DNA of 64,000 nt from Glycocaulis sp051859565 (GCF_051859565.1 NZ_JBHYFK010000004.1:279106-343105); one strand, 5' to 3'. Positions 33,125 to 42,413 are shown, counted from the stretch's first letter. Notes: a model not told the origin generated them from the letters alone. A program made the numbers and translations.

Positions 33125-34201
33125 ATGGGCGACGTACTTCATCCGAGGTTGATCGGACAGATTGCCTCAATTCTTGGCACGATCAGAACGCACGGGCTGT
33201 TGAGCGAGCGATGGCTGGAGGCGCAGCTCCATGAGGCTATAACCATAAGACGGGCGCGCTTGCCCAACGAGGACCGGGAGGTCGGCGCCCGGCGCAACTG
33301 GCTATCGCGCCTGGTGAGAAAACCCCTTAATGATCGTGGCCATGCGAAGCGCTGTGCCGAAGTCCTCCTGCTCAAGGGTGACGTTTCGTCCGATCAGATA
33401 CGCCGCCACCTGACCGGAAAGCTGGAAAGCAGGACCGCGATCTACGCTATCCGGGACTATCTGATGCGCCACGGCCTCGCATCGCTCGCAGCGCCACTCG
33501 ACGCGCTTGGCGATGAAGCCTTCGCCAATCTCATTGATGCCAGCGTTTACCGGTTTGCCTATGGCCGGTTTGGCGAGGTGGAGTTTGATCAGCAGCTGAT
33601 ATTCGGACAGACGAGCGGCGCGTATGTGATCTACCTTAAAGCGTCGGGCTCAGGTGTTCTGGAGCGTCGGCTGTTGGCCTTCCGCAGTGACCCGCTCGTC
33701 AGCGGTGTTCGGGCCGTCGAGCTTTACAGGGAGAACGGGAAGCTGCGGATGAGGACAGGGCTCATTGCTCCGCGGATCGGCGTTCATTCCGTTCTCCTGT
33801 CAGACGAAATCAGTCCGGCGCTCACCAGAGACCTGCTCAATTCGTTTTCTTCCGATGCCGCCGACAGCTCCATGATCGACGGCGTCCTCGCAGAGGCCAT
33901 GCAGAGCCAGGACGGCCGGTCATGGCTGGAAATGCACAGTCTCGCCTTCTACAGTCTGCGCAGCGATAGCTCGAACCGGATCAGTGGGGCTTTTCTCGAT
34001 GGAGACAAGTTTGGCGCGATGGTCGGGCGGCGTGTCGAAGGAGACAGGATCACTGGCGGAGAAATCGAAAAGCTGGCCCCTTTGGGGCGAAGCAGCGAAG
34101 CGGATCTGGACCGGGCCGACCGCATACTGATCGACGAGATGCCACGCCTGTCGGTGGATGAGCTGATGCGTGAAGTGGCCACCAGGATAGAAGCTAGTTG
34201 A
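33125..34201 (+). CDS. Unknown 358-residue island protein
   Basis: A soluble, intact reading frame with no signal peptide or membrane helix. The first 120 residues are helical and basic (SERWLEAQLHEAITIRRARL; RRNWLSRLVRKPL), possibly a nucleic-acid-binding head. The SSDQIRRHLTGKLESRTAIYAIRDYLMRHGL block resembles a winged-helix unit. The remainder alternates strands and helices, with an FGQTSGAYVIYLKASGSG strand pair, and ends in a helix with conserved-looking Asp/Glu/Arg. A GGGGGTA site precedes the ATG. It is the first of two large unrecognised plus-strand genes; context gives no function. Confidence 0.65.
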   Translation: MGDVLHPRLIGQIASILGTIRTHGLLSERWLEAQLHEAITIRRARLPNEDREVGARRNWLSRLVRKPLNDRGHAKRCAEVLLLKGDVSSDQIRRHLTGKLESRTAIYAIRDYLMRHGLASLAAPLDALGDEAFANLIDASVYRFAYGRFGEVEFDQQLIFGQTSGAYVIYLKASGSGVLERRLLAFRSDPLVSGVRAVELYRENGKLRMRTGLIAPRIGVHSVLLSDEISPALTRDLLNSFSSDAADSSMIDGVLAEAMQSQDGRSWLEMHSLAFYSLRSDSSNRISGAFLDGDKFGAMVGRRVEGDRITGGEIEKLAPLGRSSEADLDRADRILIDEMPRLSVDELMREVATRIEAS

Positions 34202-34308
34202 TGTTGAAGGACACGGAGGCCCCATCATACCGTCCAGTTCTGAAGCACTCATTTTGAGCGTTTGCTGCCTGCAAGCGGCCGTCGGCAACCGAACAGAGGA
34301 GAGAAACG

Positions 34309-35700
34309 ATGCGTGCAGTTCGGTGGTTAGCTACGACGCTCGTTGCTCTTGTCGGTTTATGTGCTGGCGCAATTCAGTTGATCGATTTTGCGTGCCCAAG
34401 GTTCGGGGTGGCGTGTTCTCTGTCGAGTAATCCTCCCAGTGTCGAGCGTGTGATCGGCCCGAACGCTCGAAGTGTTGACATACGCCTGACGCGGGAGCCC
34501 GAAACCTTTGCCGGGCTACGTTACCGGATCGCGTCCGGCCTGTTTGGTGGTGAACGCGTTGAGGTGCTTGCCGTATTCGATGACGCCGAATTCATCGTTC
34601 ATTCTGACTCTTTGGACGAACGCCGGTTTGTGCCGGGAGATTCCGACAGTCTTCGAGCCGTAAGCGGAGCGCTTGTGGCAGAACGGGAGGCAGATCGCTC
34701 GTCGGTAGGCATTCCCGCCCGAATTTTGCTCGTTCTTGCAGATGAGCTGATTGTTCGCCGGCATTTCCTCGTTGAGTTCGCACCCGGCTTACCTTCGCAG
34801 GAAAGTTTCGACATCACCAATGTCAGCTTCTCGGTGGCCGGCCGGCGCCTTTCATTCGACTTGTCGGCCACTGCGCCATCGGTGTTCATTCAGGGGCGAG
34901 AGGTGAGCTTGCAACAGAGCTCCCGAGTCAGTTCAGGCGCGCGATGGGCCGATCGGGTCCAGATCACCCTTACCGACGGGTTCGAGGTCGAAAGTGTTCA
35001 GACAGCGGCGGGCCTCGATCTAATCGCCGAAATTGAGAGCCGTAGCCAACAGTACACAACGTGCCGGGAGGAGAAGCCCGAGCTGTTCCGTGCCAGCTTC
35101 CCAGATTTTGATCGGGGTTTCGTGACATGCTGGAGCTGGGAGCGGTTCTTTCGGACTGATGTCGAGTCTGGTTTTACTGCTCCGGGAACTATTGTTTACA
35201 GTGTTCTCGACGTCCGCCCGGTCCGGGCGGACGTCATGGTTCACCGGGATCACGGCGTTGGTCTAGAGCACACCGGGATATGTTTGGCGAACATGGATAG
35301 TGACGTGGTGATTGCCACGGGCGCCTCAGGGCAATGGGTAGTCCATGGTTGCCGTTTCGAACGGCAGGCCCGTGCCTCTGAGCGTCAGCCGTATACGACG
35401 TCAGGCTACAATGTGCATTTCTACTTCCAGAGAGCCGAGTGGGCCGACCCCGTACGACACACCATAACATGTGACTGCAGCACCCTCTGGCTCAGAGAAT
35501 TTGTGTTCGACGAAGAGCGGCATGAGCTGCGGTTTTTGGCAGATACAAATGGGACAGAACTGGAAATTGACGGGACGTTGCAAACTACTGGCGTCACGCC
35601 TGCCATGGACGGCAGCAGCGTCGAGGCCCGGATCGAGATCGTCCTGCGCTACGACGGCGCTGGTGTGCGCGATCGGGCCATGATCCGGGCAGGCGGTTGA
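34309..35700 (+). CDS. Unknown exported or membrane-anchored protein
   Basis: A 463-residue protein with an N-terminal hydrophobic segment (WLATTLVALVGLCAGAIQLI, residues 5-24) that serves as signal or anchor. The rest is strand-rich, with two similar-looking beta-sandwich halves and several cysteines (ACPRFGVAC; TCREE; TCWSWE; TCDCSTLW) consistent with a disulphide-bonded periplasmic or surface protein. A GAGGAGAGAAACG ribosome site precedes the ATG. It follows the 358-residue gene by 107 bases, possibly the same transcript. I do not recognise it. Confidence 0.65.
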   Translation: MRAVRWLATTLVALVGLCAGAIQLIDFACPRFGVACSLSSNPPSVERVIGPNARSVDIRLTREPETFAGLRYRIASGLFGGERVEVLAVFDDAEFIVHSDSLDERRFVPGDSDSLRAVSGALVAEREADRSSVGIPARILLVLADELIVRRHFLVEFAPGLPSQESFDITNVSFSVAGRRLSFDLSATAPSVFIQGREVSLQQSSRVSSGARWADRVQITLTDGFEVESVQTAAGLDLIAEIESRSQQYTTCREEKPELFRASFPDFDRGFVTCWSWERFFRTDVESGFTAPGTIVYSVLDVRPVRADVMVHRDHGVGLEHTGICLANMDSDVVIATGASGQWVVHGCRFERQARASERQPYTTSGYNVHFYFQRAEWADPVRHTITCDCSTLWLREFVFDEERHELRFLADTNGTELEIDGTLQTTGVTPAMDGSSVEARIEIVLRYDGAGVRDRAMIRAGG

Positions 35701-35999
35701 GGTCTGCAGTGAGGCCGACTTTCGTCCGATGATCTGCCAGCCGCCGTAATAACAGTGCTGAGCTGAGCCTGTCGTACCCCTCATCCATTTTAGGATGGCT
35801 TTGCCTTTTCACGGGGCCTGCGGCAAGCGCCAAAGAGCGCCTACCCTATCGTCCAGTAATTCTAGTATTTTTAGATTTGCGTTCATGTTCAACGTCAAAC
35901 CGCTAGTGCCAAACATTTCAGATAATTGGTTTCTATCTCGAAAATTTCTAGTACAGATTGCGAATTCGGGGTATACTTATATGAATTGGGGAGGGCAAA
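35701..35999. promoter_or_regulatory. AT-rich upstream region of the lipoprotein nuclease gene
   Basis: About 300 bases become clearly AT-rich towards 36000 (tatactTATATG-type sequence at 35971-35985) and end in a GGGAGGG ribosome site. It probably holds the nuclease promoter; no clean -35/-10 pair could be fixed. No ORF supported. Confidence 0.4.
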
Positions 36000-37031
36000 A
36001 TGAACATACAAATAATTTCAAGCATTTCCTTGGCCCTGGCTCTGTCTCTAACAGGCTGTGCGCAAAGGGCAGGCGATCTGGACGATCAGCGGCAGCGAGA
36101 TGCGGACCTCGCATCGCCTAGCTCTACCGCAAGGGCGTCACTTTCATCTGATCTTGTTGGGTCATTTTCCCGCGGCCCCCATGAACTCCATTTCAGCGGA
36201 TTGACGTGCGACGATCATCTGCCCTACGGCGCGCCAGGGGAAGTCTCCGCCCCCGAAGGGGACCGGGTAACGGTGTGCCAGTGGTCCGGTGACGGCCAAC
36301 AGGCCTTTTTCGTCTCGCGCTATGACCGCAGCCGCGTCTCGGCAGACTGGACCGCTTACACCCTGACACGGGACATGATGCTGGCGGTTGCCCGGAGCGA
36401 AATTGTCCGCCGGGAACATGGCGTGGATTTCCAGCCAGACCCGCAGATCGAGACCGAAGCCTTCCGCTCACCCGGGCATCGGAGCTTTACCGGGATCGGC
36501 AATCTCACGCCAGCCCATGACCGTGGTCATCTGGCTGCGGCCGAGCCGTTCAAATGGAGCCTTGAGGGTTATCAGCGCACTTTCATGGTTTCGAACATCG
36601 CAATCCAAGCAGGCTGGTTCAATCAGCAGCTCTGGCAGGATGTCGAGGCGCAGGTGCAGGGCTGGGCCTGCGATCTCGGGACCGTTCATGTCGTAACCGG
36701 GGTGGTGCATGGCCAGGAGCCGCAAACCTTCCCGCTCCGCCAGCGCAATGATGCGAGCCACATACCGGAATATTTCTACATGGCCGTATACACACCGCAC
36801 GAAGGTGGTCATGCCGTCGGCATACACTTCCCCAATGCCGTTCCGCCAGCTGATGAACGCGATATCCGTCCGGAAGCGGGGGCGATCACCATCGTTGAAC
36901 TTGAGGCGTTAACTGGTCTGAACTTCCACCCCCATATGGATCCAGAGCATCAGTTGGCCGTAGAAGCCCTCCCCGTAGCGGAGTCCATTTGGAGATTTGA
37001 CTATCCGCGCAACTTCCAGTGCCGCGAATGA
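36000..37031 (+). CDS. DNA/RNA non-specific endonuclease (NUC1 family), lipoprotein
   Basis: A 343-residue protein with a lipoprotein signal peptide (ISLALALSLTGC, Cys about 20) and a polar linker. The nuclease domain carries the catalytic motif HDRGHLAAA (the DRGH box of Serratia-type/EndoG nucleases, about residues 174-182). The metal-ligand Asn comes in the downstream MVSNIAIQAGWFNQQLW stretch, with the Glu in QDVEAQV. Full domain, apparently active. It should sit at the outer membrane or periplasm and cut incoming or extracellular nucleic acid. The minus-strand genes that follow encode a small Cys-rich exported protein and an EEP-family lipoprotein, together an exported-nuclease module. 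Confidence 0.88.
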   Translation: MNIQIISSISLALALSLTGCAQRAGDLDDQRQRDADLASPSSTARASLSSDLVGSFSRGPHELHFSGLTCDDHLPYGAPGEVSAPEGDRVTVCQWSGDGQQAFFVSRYDRSRVSADWTAYTLTRDMMLAVARSEIVRREHGVDFQPDPQIETEAFRSPGHRSFTGIGNLTPAHDRGHLAAAEPFKWSLEGYQRTFMVSNIAIQAGWFNQQLWQDVEAQVQGWACDLGTVHVVTGVVHGQEPQTFPLRQRNDASHIPEYFYMAVYTPHEGGHAVGIHFPNAVPPADERDIRPEAGAITIVELEALTGLNFHPHMDPEHQLAVEALPVAESIWRFDYPRNFQCRE

Positions 37032-37088
37032 GGTGAGAGCCGCGACATTTCAGCGGCGAGGCGGCAATAGCCGCCACCGGATGCGTCC

Positions 37089-37229
37089 TCACAGAATCCA
37101 CCGGATCACCGCCACTAGCAACAGAACGATGGCCGCGCCTCCATAGAGCAGGGCGCCGGGCAACCATGAGGGCATCTCCCTGCCGGTTGGCTTGGGCTGC
37201 TGATGGTTGCCTTCACCCCAGTAATTCAC
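37089..37229 (-). CDS. 46-residue membrane protein
   Basis: A short frame starting with GTG at 37229 (GGGGAAG 6 bases upstream). It encodes a polar head with Gly, Gln and Pro and one strong membrane helix (LLYGGAAIVLLLVAVIRW), ending at TGA 37089. It lies 62 bases downstream of the CPCPY-type gene on the same strand, so both may be co-transcribed. Likely a tail-anchored small protein with a partner in this module; the hydrophobic stretch and ribosome site are the only evidence. Confidence 0.5.
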   Translation of the reverse strand: MNYWGEGNHQQPKPTGREMPSWLPGALLYGGAAIVLLLVAVIRWIL

Positions 37230-37291
37230 TGCGTCTTCCCCTCATTTCATGACGCTGGAAGCGGGGCCCGCCCCTGCCAGCTCAGGTGACG

Positions 37292-37603
37292 TCACGGGCG
37301 ACGCGACTGTCTGAAGCGCTGCACTTCCGCGTCACTGACGTCCGAGGCAAAGCACTTCGGAGATGCGCCGCCCGGTCTCGAATAGGCGCTCCGCCCCCCG
37401 CACCGCCGGCCAGCCCTGTCAGGGTTGTACGGACAGGGGCAGTTGCCAGAGTAACTTGCGATGCTTTGCCGGATTATCGCCTGACGGATCTGCTCGTCCG
37501 TCATGTTCGCAGGACTGGGTGGTGACGATGGCTGCTGGTTGCCGAATGAAGGCGCCGCAGACACCAGCAGAAGGCTGGTGAAAAGCAGTATCACAAAGCG
37601 CAT
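37292..37603 (-). CDS. Small secreted Cys-rich protein (CPCPY motif)
   Basis: A roughly 103-residue protein with a Sec signal peptide (RFVILLFTSLLLVSAAPSFG). A helix follows (MTDEQIRQAIIRQSIASY), then a Cys-rich tail: GNCPCPYNPDRAGRRCGG, RSAYSRPGG, KCFASDVSD. From memory, this tail recurs in small exported proteins of proteobacteria and also fused to nuclease domains; I cannot verify that here. Start 37603 is chosen at the signal peptide; upstream in-frame codons add a non-signal leader. It faces the NUC1 lipoprotein gene convergently, supporting a nuclease-linked role such as a cofactor or substrate adaptor. Confidence 0.7.
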   Translation of the reverse strand: MRFVILLFTSLLLVSAAPSFGNQQPSSPPSPANMTDEQIRQAIIRQSIASYSGNCPCPYNPDRAGRRCGGRSAYSRPGGASPKCFASDVSDAEVQRFRQSRRP

Positions 37604-37748
37604 GAGGCAATCCCCGCTGCAAACCCTCTCCATCAGGTCATCGGAGAAGCGGGGAGTCCATCGAAATCTGGTCGCCGCCCGGTCGGCTTATCGCCCCGGG
37701 CCAATCAGCTAGAGCCAATCTGGAGCTGGCTGTGCTGGCTGCGAGGGC

Positions 37749-38654
37749 CTAGCCTGGCCACCGGACGTCCACCGCAATCGGACAATGATCCGACGGGTGG
37801 CGCTCGCGGGGGCCAGAAAAAGTCGTTTCGAAGAACGAGCCATCGACCTTGAAACGGGCAGCCTCTTCGTTGAGCACCAGAAAATCGATGAACTCGGCAT
37901 AGCGCGGATTGCATCGAGGGCTGATCCCGGCGCCGGCAAGGCGCAGCGGTGCGGGGTCGCCGTCATTGAGATCGAGCCAGACGCTATCTCCTTCGACCTC
38001 CAGGCGCCTGTTGAAGTCACCGCCCACGATAACGCCACGGCCAGCGGCGCTGCGTTCATCAATCCAGCTTTCGAGAACCGGGACTTGATCGAAGAAGACC
38101 GGGCAGGCAGATGCGGCATCGCCGCTGAAGCAGCCTGATTTGAGGTGCACGCTCATCAGGTCGAGCGGCGCTTCTCCCGTCAGCGTGATGGCAACACCCC
38201 AGCGTAGCCGGTCCTGACCTTCGACATCGAGTTCGGTAAGGGCTGGGAGGACAACATGGTCGATCCCGCGGCGCACTGCGATAGCGGTGGACTGCATGGT
38301 CAGGCGCGTGCCGTCGTCGCGGCCCCGGCACAGCGGGTAGTCATCCTGTTCGCCAGCCGGGCGGGCTTCGACGTGAAAAGTCCACTGGGAAGGATCGAAG
38401 ACACGCGCGAGTGCCGCCTCGTTCTCGATCTCCTGCAGGAGCCATATATCAGCGCCGACCTCATCGATAATGGCCGTCACGCGCTGATACCCGGCATCGT
38501 CGCGCGGCGCACACCCCATGCCGTTTTCAGCAGCAAGGTGCTCGATATTCCATGCCGCGATGCGTAGCCCGCCGGGTACAGGGGCCGGCGCAGACGACCT
38601 CTCGCACGCGGTTACCAGAGCAAGCGCACCCAGCGCCGGAATCATCCATTTCAT
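37749..38654 (-). CDS. Endonuclease/exonuclease/phosphatase family lipoprotein
   Basis: A roughly 301-residue protein with lipoprotein signal (ALGALALVTAC) and an EEP domain. IAAWNIEHL holds the Asn of the N-terminal motif, LLQEIEN the catalytic Glu, VHLKSGC and VGGDFNRR the DxN pair, and the C-terminal SDHCPI the Asp-His. All hallmarks of a metal-dependent phosphodiesterase/DNase I fold are present. Start 38654 follows a GGAGG site; ATG at 38669 is upstream in frame but too close to the site. As an exported protein it probably hydrolyses extracellular or periplasmic nucleic acid or phosphodiesters, in keeping with the neighbouring NUC1 lipoprotein. Confidence 0.82.
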   Translation of the reverse strand: MKWMIPALGALALVTACERSSAPAPVPGGLRIAAWNIEHLAAENGMGCAPRDDAGYQRVTAIIDEVGADIWLLQEIENEAALARVFDPSQWTFHVEARPAGEQDDYPLCRGRDDGTRLTMQSTAIAVRRGIDHVVLPALTELDVEGQDRLRWGVAITLTGEAPLDLMSVHLKSGCFSGDAASACPVFFDQVPVLESWIDERSAAGRGVIVGGDFNRRLEVEGDSVWLDLNDGDPAPLRLAGAGISPRCNPRYAEFIDFLVLNEEAARFKVDGSFFETTFSGPRERHPSDHCPIAVDVRWPG

Positions 38655-38970
38655 CGCGGGGACCTCCATTGATAGTGCAAGTATCGCGTGATCACGTCAG
38701 GCCCGCTAGGCGCCATCAGCGATAATATGACGTTGCTATCCAGGTTACGGGGGCCTGTTCGCCGGATCTGTTCAATAGGCGTTCTAAACAGGGGGAGTAT
38801 GGTCTTGGCCGCTCGCTCCCCCATGAGCGCTAATGTGTTGCCCGCGGACGATGGCGAACTCGGGTGCCGGATGGCGCAGCGCCCACTTACGTATCGATCA
38901 GAGTGGTGATCGGTCCCAATATTCGCGGTTGCTGCGTGACTACTGCCCTCTGCCTGTTCGAGGACACTGG
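38655..38970. other. Intergenic region, no feature recognised
   Basis: About 316 bases between the EEP gene start and the stop of the next minus-strand gene. No convincing ORF, terminator or repeat was seen; promoter of the EEP gene must lie at its left side. Confidence 0.5.
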
Positions 38971-39336
38971 CTAGTATTTCCTGACACCGACCGGGACCAA
39001 AGCCTTGAGCAGGCCCGCCGTAGCATCAAGATGGCGGCGCATGGCGCTGACCAATTTGACATCAGCGGTATATTCGGTGGCAGCCATTTCCGCCACTTGC
39101 ACGAACATCGACAACTGAGAAGCCACAGGCTGAACGGGCGGGCGGCGGACTTTTAGAAAAACGATCTTGGTCATGATCTTGTGCAGGACCGCCTCGGCAT
39201 CATCCGCGATCGCCAGATAGGCCGCCTTCTCGAGCGGCGTGGCCCCCTTGGACACATCCTGATGCGCCAAGACCCTTAGCTCGACGAGCCGGTCACGTTC
39301 TTCCTCGAGCAGACGGATAGCATCATCTACATCCAT
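38971..39336 (-). CDS. Small helical protein, unknown
   Basis: A 121-residue soluble protein that is helical throughout: an acidic N-terminal helix (DAIRLLEEERDRLVELRVLAHQ) and further amphipathic helices, a four-helix-bundle-like pattern. No signal peptide or motif. The ATG at 39336 has a GGAACC-like site. It stands alone between the nuclease module and the XRE operon, in the same direction as both. Confidence 0.55.
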   Translation of the reverse strand: MDVDDAIRLLEEERDRLVELRVLAHQDVSKGATPLEKAAYLAIADDAEAVLHKIMTKIVFLKVRRPPVQPVASQLSMFVQVAEMAATEYTADVKLVSAMRRHLDATAGLLKALVPVGVRKY

Positions 39337-39535
39337 AACCGGTTCCTTGGCTTAACGAGCATGATAACTGCGATCAATTGGCCGCCGGGTTCTACAAAGG
39401 CTGCCTATAACCGAGGGTCGGATGAGTGCCAACAGATTTGCTAGAACTGCGGGGAAGAGATCCGCGATATGCACACCAGCGAAAGGCGCCGCCGCGTAAA
39501 CCTGACGGCCTCCCGTCCGGCATCACCTTCCCGGC

Positions 39536-39955
39536 CTATTTTCCTTTTGCCGGCGCCTCACCCAGAGAGCCAGCCAGTTGCAACAGGTGGCGGCGGATTT
39601 TGCGGTCTTCGATACGATTGAAGGCTTGGGCGAGTTGCACCCCTTCCCGGCTTCCGACGAAGTTTGAGATTGCCGCTGCTTCATCCTCGTTGCGCTTCAG
39701 GGTATCTACCGCCTGGTCAACGTCCTCGTAAAAATAGCCAACGGGCACCTCCAAGGCACGAGCCAGCTCATAAAGCCGACCTGCGCCGATCCGGTTGACC
39801 CCGTTCTCGTATTTCTGAAGCTGCTGGAAGGTAATCCCAACCTTGGCCGCGAGCGCCTGCTGGGAGATCTGCATGACTCGGCGGCGCAGGCGGATGCGGA
39901 TCCCGACATGCCGGTCGATAAGGTTAGGCGTTCGTGGACTGTCTTTAGACGCCAT
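39536..39955 (-). CDS. XRE family transcriptional regulator
   Basis: A 139-residue protein. The first 75 residues are an HTH_3/XRE domain: IGIRIRLRRRVMQISQQALAAKVGITFQQLQKYENGVNRIGAGRLYELARAL, followed by VPVGYFYEDV. The C-terminal helix region probably mediates dimerisation. It is the last gene of a minus-strand operon (42870 to 39536) with a gap of 18 bases from the gene before it. It may repress that operon, which also contains a second, divergent XRE-like protein and a TIR/TPR-like membrane protein. Confidence 0.85.
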   Translation of the reverse strand: MASKDSPRTPNLIDRHVGIRIRLRRRVMQISQQALAAKVGITFQQLQKYENGVNRIGAGRLYELARALEVPVGYFYEDVDQAVDTLKRNEDEAAAISNFVGSREGVQLAQAFNRIEDRKIRRHLLQLAGSLGEAPAKGK

Positions 39956-39973
39956 GGCTTTTGTATCCGGTTT

Positions 39974-40417
39974 CTAGACCCGCTCCCGGTCACCGTTTTC
40001 GATGGCTGGATCACAGGCCGCCAGCTCACCGGTCTGCCGGTGCCTGACGATTATCTGATAGCGGTATGACTTCATGATCTCGCACGCATCTTCAAGTACG
40101 ACACTTCTGCGTTCTGGATCACCGAAGCTTACCTCGAAATCATCCGATTGCGGAAATATGGCGATTCCAGGCCAGATTTTCCCGTCCAGCTCGAACTCGT
40201 GGAACTCCCACTCCTCAGCCGCCAGTGCGAAAATGAGCCGTGTCGGATAGGTGATCTGGAAGTCGCCGGAACTGGCTCCGACATAGACTTTATGGGCGGT
40301 CTGTGCGGCGCCGCCGGCTACTTCCTGATAGGGATAGACCCTTACCAGGATGTGCAGGACGTTGGGGCCTTCATGACCAGCGCCGGTAAAGATATCGGTA
40401 TCGTTCCTAGCCTTCAT
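39974..40417 (-). CDS. Unknown 147-residue operon protein
   Basis: A soluble protein with strand-rich pattern (HILVRVYPYQ; KVYVGASSGDFQITYPTRLIFAL; WEFHEFELDG) ending in YRYQIIVRHRQTGELAACDPAIENGD. That closing DPxIxN pattern is common in small beta-sandwich domains. It overlaps the upstream TIR/TPR gene by 11 bases, so translation is coupled. No signal sequence. Function unknown; presumably works with the adjoining regulator and membrane protein. Confidence 0.65.
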   Translation of the reverse strand: MKARNDTDIFTGAGHEGPNVLHILVRVYPYQEVAGGAAQTAHKVYVGASSGDFQITYPTRLIFALAAEEWEFHEFELDGKIWPGIAIFPQSDDFEVSFGDPERRSVVLEDACEIMKSYRYQIIVRHRQTGELAACDPAIENGDRERV

Positions 40418-42413
40418 TGTCTGTCCCTTCGGTATTTAGGTTCGACGCGGTCTCTGGAGCCTCGGGACGCGCCCAGAAACTCAGATAGTCGGGGCGCGCA
40501 TAGCCCGCTTCTTCAAGCTCTGAGCGGATCGTCATCGCCTGATCACGCTCGCCTGCGAGCCAGTAAACGCGCGATGCCAGATCATTCATGCGCAGGTCGC
40601 CAATCAGATCGACATCGCCGATCAGCGCCATGGCTTCACGCAATACACGCTGCGTCTCAGGCCTTCCCAGCGCGATGAAGGCATCATGGCGTAGAAGCTG
40701 AGCCCTCAGGGCAAGCAGGCGCGCATTGGCGCGGCCCGCTTCCAGCTCGGATGTCAGACCGGCAAGTGCATTGGCCGCGCTGACAGCCGCCTCATCATAA
40801 GCACCGGCCGCAAGCGCGACCTGACCGGAGAGAATGTCGAAACTGGCATTCTCCAGCACACGGCCGTCATAGCTGCCTTGCGGATCACGGCTTGCCCGCA
40901 GCCGCCGCGCCCGGTCGATCAGCAGCTGGGCGCGGATCAGCGCCGTATCGAATAGCGCCAGTTCGGCCCGGTCACGCTGCACAACCAGTAGCAGGCGCAG
41001 ATAGCGCGCATTCTCAGGATCGCGTGCGGTGAGATCTTCCAGAAGCGATGCGGCCTGCTCCAGCGCCGCCGCGGCGCTGGCGGTGTCACCGGTGTCCACC
41101 CTTAGCGCGGCTTCGCCATGCACGGCGCTGGCCAGCCTGAATGCGGTGAGAAGATTGGCCGGTTCCTCGGCCAGCTGTCTGGCAAAAATTTCCCCCTCAT
41201 CCCGGCGCGCATCGGCAGCTTCTGCCAGCTGGCCAGCGGCCCTGTAGGCGTCCGCTGTCCAGCCCAGCGCATTTGCCAGCTCGCCTGCATACTCACCGAA
41301 CTCACCTTGCAGCGCCTCATAGCCAGCTCTCGCTACGCGAAGATCGTCGAGCGCCAGACCGGCCTCGCCACTCTCCAAGGCCATGACCGCCGCGTTCAGA
41401 TGGGCGCTGGCTGCGCGCTGGCGTGCATCACGATTGTCCGGGGTGAGCGCCAGGAGCGCATCGGCATATTCCCGGCTTGTATCGAGCATTGCACGCGCTC
41501 TTGCCATATCGCCGGCGCGATAGGCAGACACACCGGCTGATGATGTCAGTTCGGCAAAAGCCAGCAGGCTGCCAGCATCTGCCCGCAGGCCGGGCCCGCC
41601 CTCGCCTAGCGCCAGTGCCATTGAAAAGGCCTGCGCAGCACCTGACCGATCACCGGCAAGATCACGCGCCTCGGCAAGCCAGGTCAGCAGCCGCATTCGT
41701 CTGGCCACGTCATCGGGCGTTGGCGCAGGCGGCATGCCGCGTTCAAGGACGGCCTCTCCGGCTGCAATCATCACGCTCTGGCGGGCACTCGCCTGCAAGG
41801 GGGAAGCGATCTCGATCAGCTGGCTGTCCGCAAAGCGGATGGCTTCGGCCTCGGCAGCACGGCTGAGTTGCAGCTCGTTGCCCAGGTGGACGTTGAAAAT
41901 TCCAAGCGCCAGGCAGATCGCCACGGCAGCCGTCAGTGCGATAAAAGAGCTGCGCAGATAAAGCCCGCGCCGTGTCCGGGGCACATTTGTGCCAGCCAAA
42001 TCCAGAATCTTTTTGCCCACCGCATTGATATCGGCCGGCTCCCGGTCAGGGTAGATGGACCCCGCAAGAAATGGCGGCGGCAGAGACACGAGAAGCCCGT
42101 CCGGTCCGCGGTCGCAGGCGAGAACTGGCGGCAAGGCCGGCTCTTCGCTGCTGCCGCCAAGCTCTACGCGTACCAGGCGTTCGCGCGGCGCGCTCCGGAG
42201 AAATCCGGCAACAGCGCGGCTGACCGCAAGGTCTTCGACAGTCGCTTCCGAATAGCATACGACGAGCCAGCCGGGCACAGGATCGGTCTCCGCTTTCCAG
42301 CCAACGACGACCGGACTGCCCTGGCGCATCAGCCAGGCTGCAAGCCCCCACACGCGGGCACGGTCGCCGTCCGAACAGATCAGCGCGATGACAGCGGCGT
42401 TATTCATGGCCAC
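40407..42413 (-). CDS. TIR-like, transmembrane and TPR-like protein
   Basis: A 668-residue protein in three parts. Residues 1-100 have alternating strands and helices resembling a TIR-type Rossmann-like fold (AVIALICSDGDRARVWGLAAWL; VPGWLVVCYSEATVEDL; RLVRVEL). A basic segment and a membrane helix follow (SSFIALTAAVAICLALGIFNV, about 160-180). The remaining 450 residues are Ala/Leu/Arg-rich helical repeats of TPR type (for example LNAAVMALESGEAGLALDDLRVARAGYEAL). It may sense a signal on one side of the membrane and recruit partners through its repeats. It overlaps the genes on both sides (14 and 11 bases). The TIR assignment is uncertain and the catalytic Glu could not be confirmed. Confidence 0.6.
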   Translation of the reverse strand: MAMNNAAVIALICSDGDRARVWGLAAWLMRQGSPVVVGWKAETDPVPGWLVVCYSEATVEDLAVSRAVAGFLRSAPRERLVRVELGGSSEEPALPPVLACDRGPDGLLVSLPPPFLAGSIYPDREPADINAVGKKILDLAGTNVPRTRRGLYLRSSFIALTAAVAICLALGIFNVHLGNELQLSRAAEAEAIRFADSQLIEIASPLQASARQSVMIAAGEAVLERGMPPAPTPDDVARRMRLLTWLAEARDLAGDRSGAAQAFSMALALGEGGPGLRADAGSLLAFAELTSSAGVSAYRAGDMARARAMLDTSREYADALLALTPDNRDARQRAASAHLNAAVMALESGEAGLALDDLRVARAGYEALQGEFGEYAGELANALGWTADAYRAAGQLAEAADARRDEGEIFARQLAEEPANLLTAFRLASAVHGEAALRVDTGDTASAAAALEQAASLLEDLTARDPENARYLRLLLVVQRDRAELALFDTALIRAQLLIDRARRLRASRDPQGSYDGRVLENASFDILSGQVALAAGAYDEAAVSAANALAGLTSELEAGRANARLLALRAQLLRHDAFIALGRPETQRVLREAMALIGDVDLIGDLRMNDLASRVYWLAGERDQAMTIRSELEEAGYARPDYLSFWARPEAPETASNLNTEGTDNEG

